Origin: Amphimedon queenslandica
Lineage: Eukaryota; Porifera; Demospongiae; Haplosclerida; Niphatidae
Assembly (NCBI RefSeq): GCF_000090795.2
Contig: NW_003546345.1
Span: 64,720 to 98,908 of the forward strand
Direction of reading: 5' to 3'
DNA length: 34,189 bases
Part shown: positions 30,538-34,189 of the stretch, piece after piece
How positions within the stretch are numbered: the first letter of the stretch is position 1
How the letters are laid out: every line of letters starts with the position of its first letter
Notes under the pieces: model-generated
Seen by the model: the letters and a program-made list of their open reading frames with translations, nothing else
The model's database searches: none
Told to the model about the DNA's origin: nothing
Program-made: the position numbers and the translations under genes

Positions 30538-31648
30538 ATGGCTGCTGTTGGAGATACTACCACAAGATTGACCTTGCCTGCAGCCACAAGTAAGATACTC
30601 AGCCTAACTCAGTATAATTTTGTAACTGATTATGTATAATTTCATTCTTAGATAATTTTAATATATTTAATAAATGTCTTTTGTCCGTATTATCAGACAA
30701 AGGCTTCACAATTTCCTCTGAAAGGGTCCGAAAGGCAGTTACCTGTGCTAAAAGGACAACAGAATGGTTTGATTTGTCTCAAAGTGATGAACAAGCGATA
30801 GATTTTGCCACCAAAAGTGTTTCATTAATTCATCAAACCATTACCGTGACCTCTGTCAGTCATCATCATTGCATAAAGAGCATATGTGGGAAGCGTATTT
30901 AAGCTACGTTCCAGTGATGAATTTAGATCTTTGTGGAGTACGGTTTTACAAGTTATTGTTGGTTTAGAAGCTAATCCTGTCTTCTTTCAATATGTTATGA
31001 AGTCTATCATGGAGGAGAATATTAAGAGCATGTTTCAAGTAAAGGAGAGAAGTAGCAATGAGGAAGCAGAGCAGATTCACCGCATGCATTGGATTATGAG
31101 GAGCACAATGCACTTTGTTACACCGTATGGTATGTGATACATGCTCTCGTGAAGAAGGTCAAGATGTCAACACGCAAAGAAAGATATGAATTGCTATTGT
31201 GTTTGAAAGAACTGGTACATCCTGTTGGTAAGATTTTCAATTTCTTTTATGACATTATTGTTTCTTTTCAGATCCTGACAAAGAAACTGTTTTCCAATCA
31301 GAGGACAAGACATTTGTTAGTGACAGTTGAGGTCTAGCTCACATTGGTGACACAACTTACATGCTTTTTGTTGTAATGCAATTAGAAATCCGCAAACATT
31401 TGGCAGACTTGAATAAATCAACTAATGTTAGGGACACAGCCATTGAGAATCTATTAAAAAACAGAAATTTTATTCCATGCTGGAATATCTCAATGAACTG
31501 GGGTTAAATATCAGAAGACCTCAAATTAATGATTGTTGAACATTATATCACAGTAAGAGGATTCTCTGCAGCCGTGGCTTTCATGGAGAGATACAAACTA
31601 AGCATCAAAAAGAATGTCCAAAAGAAAAAAGCATTAAAAAACTATTGA
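30538..31648 (+). pseudogene. Gene of the 2-kb element, transposon-associated family of unknown function
   Basis: ATG 30538 opens exon 1 (to 30589, MAAVGDTTTRLTLPAAT). A phase-1 intron leads to 30697 and KGFTISSERVRKAVTCAKRT. After two small frameshifts near 30880-30900 come KLRSSDEFRSLWSTVLQVIV, NPVFFQYVMKSIMEENIKSM, and near 31090 DYEEHNALCYTVWYVIHALV, resembling the ENALRYVAGYV block seen in many cnidarian and sponge transposon proteins. A short intron after 31226 leads to DPDKETVFQSEDKTF, a stop, then GLAHIGDTTYMLFVV, NISMNWG, LMIVEHYITVRGFSAAVAFM and ERYKLSIKKNVQKKKALKNY with TGA at 31646-31648. The VRGFS...QKKKALK ending is a strong family mark in my memory, but no function is established. 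Inactivated by stops and frameshifts. Confidence 0.65.
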
Positions 31649-32409
31649 TTAATAATGAATAAACTTTTCAATATTGATGGAGAACAAAGACATTACTCTT
31701 GAGTAATCTTTCCTTTTTTCGGCAGAGGAGTACAGTCCAATTTATTTGCAGGTTCTAATGATTGACGACAGTTTCCATTCACTCGTCCTCGCCAAAATCA
31801 GTGATAACCCTCAAGGTCTCAGTATTGCTCAGAAAGTGCTGTACTGTTGGATTATCATTGCTCCACCATGCTGTCTCTGACAGCCAAAAGAAGTCTCTAA
31901 GAGGTCTTGACAAAGAAAGTTATGAAATGTTTTGATGTGGAATGGAAACAATCAATTGAGGGCCTGTAATTCCTCAAAATATTTGGGAACATAAAATCGT
32001 AATTTCCTTCTTCCCATAGAAAATCTTATGTATCATAATAGATTTAATTAAATTATTTTTCTTAAAAATCAAAAAAAAATTTTTGGCTGTAACTATTGCT
32101 CCCTATCCTTAAAGAACAGACAGTAAGTTTTAGGCCATGCTAGTTTCACTTATACACTGTAAGGCATTCACCTTCAGTAGTCTCAAGTTTTTTGGCCATC
32201 CACAACTTGAGTGACAAAAACAGGAATATTCAGACGGTGCACTTCATTCATAAACTCCCAATAAATAGCCAAACATGTACAATAGGCTCTTTACTACACA
32301 TTAAATTTTTTCTTACCTAGAAAATAATAGACCTTGAAGATTATAGTCACACAAATTAAGGGCCTCTTTGTCTCCCTTCAAAGAGCACAAGGCACGATTC
32401 AAAACTACA
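31649..32409. other. 3' part of the 2-kb element, unassigned
   Basis: No plus-strand gene is evident. On the minus strand between about 32340 and 32130, short pieces such as YWEFMNEVHRLNIPVFVTQ read like protein but are surrounded by stops. A second, decayed minus-strand exon is possible. Confidence 0.3.
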
Positions 32410-32476
32410 GGATATAGGCGTGAAAAGAGGCTCACGTGATGCAGTTTCCTATACTCTTCCACGTCCACTATCTATG

Positions 32477-33210
32477 ATCTCACGAACATGTGTATCCAAC
32501 AACAGCCACACATGAAATGCGTAAAGAAGACATTTTAAAGTGGGCTTTTGAAGCTGAATCTAGACATAGAACAGTTTATGTAGTGAAGGGTTTGCCAGTT
32601 CTGTCAAACATTATGAACATTCTATATGGTGTTCCAATCAATTTTATGCGTGAGGGGGTTGTTAAAACATCACTCAGGTGTTGGTTTAAAAGAAGTAATG
32701 TACCTTATTCATTGAAACAATATATTGGAGCCATTGACAAAAAGGATGCTTCAAATGAAGTTCAAGGGCACTTGAATCATTTTCATACTGGAAAGCATCA
32801 CAGTACCGTCTATTTTTATTGTTTTATGCTGTACCACTTTTGGAACAGTATCTGCCACCTGATTATATCTGACATCTTTCTCTACTTATACATACACTTC
32901 TTTCAACAATTCAATCCGCTGAATTAAGTTTGATAAAAGATGTTTAAAACTCTTTTATGACTTGGTTCATCACCGTTACGATTTGACAATGTGTACTGCA
33001 AATGTTCATTCATTGTACAGTCATTTGGTGACAATGGTGCAGAACAGGGGCCACCTTTGGGGTTACTCTGCTTTTGGCTTAGAGAATGTCAATGGGATTT
33101 TGAAACGGCAGAATCATAGTACTGGACAAGTCTTGTATCAAGCTGTATCTTCGATGAAGTTGGCAAAATTTCATTATTGTAGTGAAGGACAGAAAGCCAT
33201 GTTTCAGTGA
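32477..33210 (+). pseudogene. tnp2/CACTA-like transposase gene, 3' part
   Basis: The frame continues from the left part across the duplication with HVYPTTATHEM, then VKGLPVLSNIMNILYGVPIN, the family's short D/N-YM-like block (FMREGVVKTSLRCWF) and SLKQYIGAIDKK. It is disordered between about 32760 and 32940 and resumes with LFYDLVHHRYDLTMCTANVH, SLYSHLVTMVQNRGHLWGYS and AFGLENVNGILKRQNHSTGQ, ending at TGA 33208-33210. The xGxLWxYSxFxxExxNGxL motif is the conserved C-terminal block of these proteins. The lesions in the 32760-32940 stretch and the inserted element make it a pseudogene. Confidence 0.7.
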
Positions 33211-33800
33211 CAGCAATAATGCTGGAGTCGAAGGAGTAAATAAGAGTCTGAAAGTAATTAAACTTGGTAACCAGACTCCAGGCATTCCAGGCACAGAGGG
33301 AAGCTAGTCATCTGGAGGACTGATGAGCCTGAGAACGGAAAGCGTCTGTGTTGGGCTAGGAGGAGGGATATGGTTTTTCAGTGGAGCAGAACTTGATTGG
33401 TTCACTGGAAAGGGAGTAAGTGAGGGATTTCTAAAGGCCATTTGAGAAATGGCAGCATTAATGCCCTCAGAGAGATTTCATTTTCCAAATAAACAGAACG
33501 GTCCGTAACTGATTCCAAGTCCTTTTCTACTCCAAAAGATGGAAATTTCAAAATTTTGTTTAAAATAATCACACCATAGAGTTTAGAGTTAACAAAGAGC
33601 TGGATTTTCTTTTTACGGATGGGTATAAAGTTCGGATCGGACCGGACCGCTGGACCACATATAAGGAGTAAATTTACTGCCGGACTGAAGAATACGGGTC
33701 CGAGTTTTATGCATACGCTCTGGAGGCTTTTTGTGCATATAATTCGGACCGGACCATTAGCGAAAGAAGTAAGTTTTATCTATTATTTTTGTTCTGTAGA
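33211..33800. other. Unassigned sequence with two TTCGGAYCGGACCGG-type words
   Basis: GTTCGGATCGGACCGGACC near 33631 and ATTCGGACCGGACC near 33741 are similar direct GC-rich words about 110 bp apart in AT-rich DNA; they may bound a small repeat. No gene was recognised. Confidence 0.35.
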
Positions 33801-33871
33801 TTTTAAAGTTCAGATCACCTACATATAAATGTATTAGCTTTTAAATTTCAGATCAACTACAGATAAAATAG
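33801..33871 (+). repeat. ~38-bp tandem duplication containing a 3' splice site
   Basis: TTTTAAAGTTCAGATCACCT and TTTTAAATTTCAGATCAACT occur head to tail, each followed by ACA-ATAAA. Both copies contain a potential acceptor (TTCAG|ATCA). Confidence 0.7.
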
Positions 33872-33957
33872 CAAGACATGATGAAAGTCAACCAGTGAAT
33901 GCTAGCCTGACAACTGATAGCTCAAGTTCTGATGAAAATGATGCAACATTGCTGTAG
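33852..33957 (+). CDS. Probable terminal coding exon of an unknown gene
   Basis: After the acceptor TTTCAG at 33851 the frame beginning at 33853 reads STTDKIARHDESQPVNASL then TTDSSSSDENDATLL and a TAG at 33955-33957. A Ser/Asp-rich acidic tail like this is typical of C-terminal or linker segments. ATTAAA-type signals follow near 34006. The upstream exons are not identified. The tnp2-like gene ended at 33210, so this could be its alternative last exon or belong to another gene. Confidence 0.35.
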
Positions 33958-34189
33958 CAAATATGGCTGTAATCTTTATTATTGTAAATGTGATTAAACT
34001 ATTTTTATTAAAGAATTATATATAAATGAATGTTAATAATTAGCTATTTCGTTATTTTTTATAGAATTAATTAATTTTTTTAAGAATTAAATTTTAAAGT
34101 GAGCTGTTGATGTCATTATTATCATTTCCTTTGTAATACAAAGACTGTGCATCACTATAAGAAAGTTTCAGTTGTTTAGATAAAGTCCT
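33958..34189. other. AT-rich 3' flank
   Basis: No feature beyond possible polyadenylation signals (ATTAAAG near 34006, ATATAAATG near 34020). Confidence 0.35.

Larger units (their letters stand above)
30413..32476 (+). mobile_element. 2064-bp DNA transposon with 67-bp TIRs and 7-bp TSD, inserted in the tnp2-like gene
   Basis: The ends 30413-30479 and 32410-32476 are inverted copies, 63 of 67 bases identical, starting CATAGATAGTGGACGTGGAA. ATCTCAC flanks both sides (30406-30412 and 32477-32483). Removing the element and one duplication restores a continuous reading frame in the tnp2-like gene, which confirms the boundaries. The CA...TG ends and 7- (possibly 8-) bp duplication are compatible with P-type elements, but this is weak. 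The element encodes its own gene at 30538-31648. Confidence 0.85.

Noticed and set aside
33079-33294. Minus-strand frame across the tnp2-like C-terminal block
   Set aside because: The plus strand carries the conserved LWGYSAFGLENVNG motif; the minus frame is its antisense.

Overview
The window is animal nuclear DNA: AT-rich, with spliced genes carrying very short GT-AG introns (42-90 nt) and many copies of gene families that I recall mainly from sponges and cnidarians. A demosponge is my best guess, but nothing in the window fixes the species. Almost all recognisable coding sequence belongs to mobile elements, most of it decayed. The one candidate non-mobile gene is a small proline-rich / GR-rich gene at 3626-4198. 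No rRNA, tRNA or CRISPR array was seen.

Layout. 1-349: C-terminal end of a hAT transposase. 541-2490: a decayed copy of a repetitive sponge/cnidarian gene beginning with a VVGDGKT motif. 2500-3203: an element with two inverted arms of about 185 bp. 3574-4198: the proline-rich gene. 4205-6580: non-coding DNA with a diverged duplication. 7060-8013: a minisatellite of about 64 bp units. 8309-8646 and 20848-21350: the two halves of one integrase-core-like gene.

The centre is a nest of insertions. A piggyBac element (8647-20847) sits inside an exon of the integrase-like gene at a TTAA, and the gene's reading frame continues exactly across the insertion. Inside the piggyBac element a tandem array of about 731-bp units was split by a Mutator-like element (9591-15856) with 79-bp identical terminal inverted repeats and a perfect 9-bp target duplication. 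That element carries one long gene of about eleven exons (9749-15236). It encodes a MULE transposase with a SWIM finger, a linker with nuclear-localisation-like basic clusters, a PHD finger and a USP-like cysteine protease. Only one clear nonsense codon interrupts it. The decayed piggyBac transposase lies on the minus strand at 19999-17565.

21840-28160 holds an inverted duplication of a second repetitive gene family. The long minus-strand copy (27733-23411) reaches an SH3/Tudor-like C-terminus and is itself interrupted by a 548-bp element (24570-25117). From 28760 to 33210 lies a tnp2/CACTA-like transposase gene, split at 30412/32477 by a 2064-bp element (30413-32476) that has 67-bp inverted repeats and its own spliced gene. 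A probable terminal exon of an unknown gene lies at 33852-33957.

The inferred order of events in the central nest is integrase-like gene first, then piggyBac, then the Mutator-like element as the youngest arrival, because its ends and target duplication are still identical.
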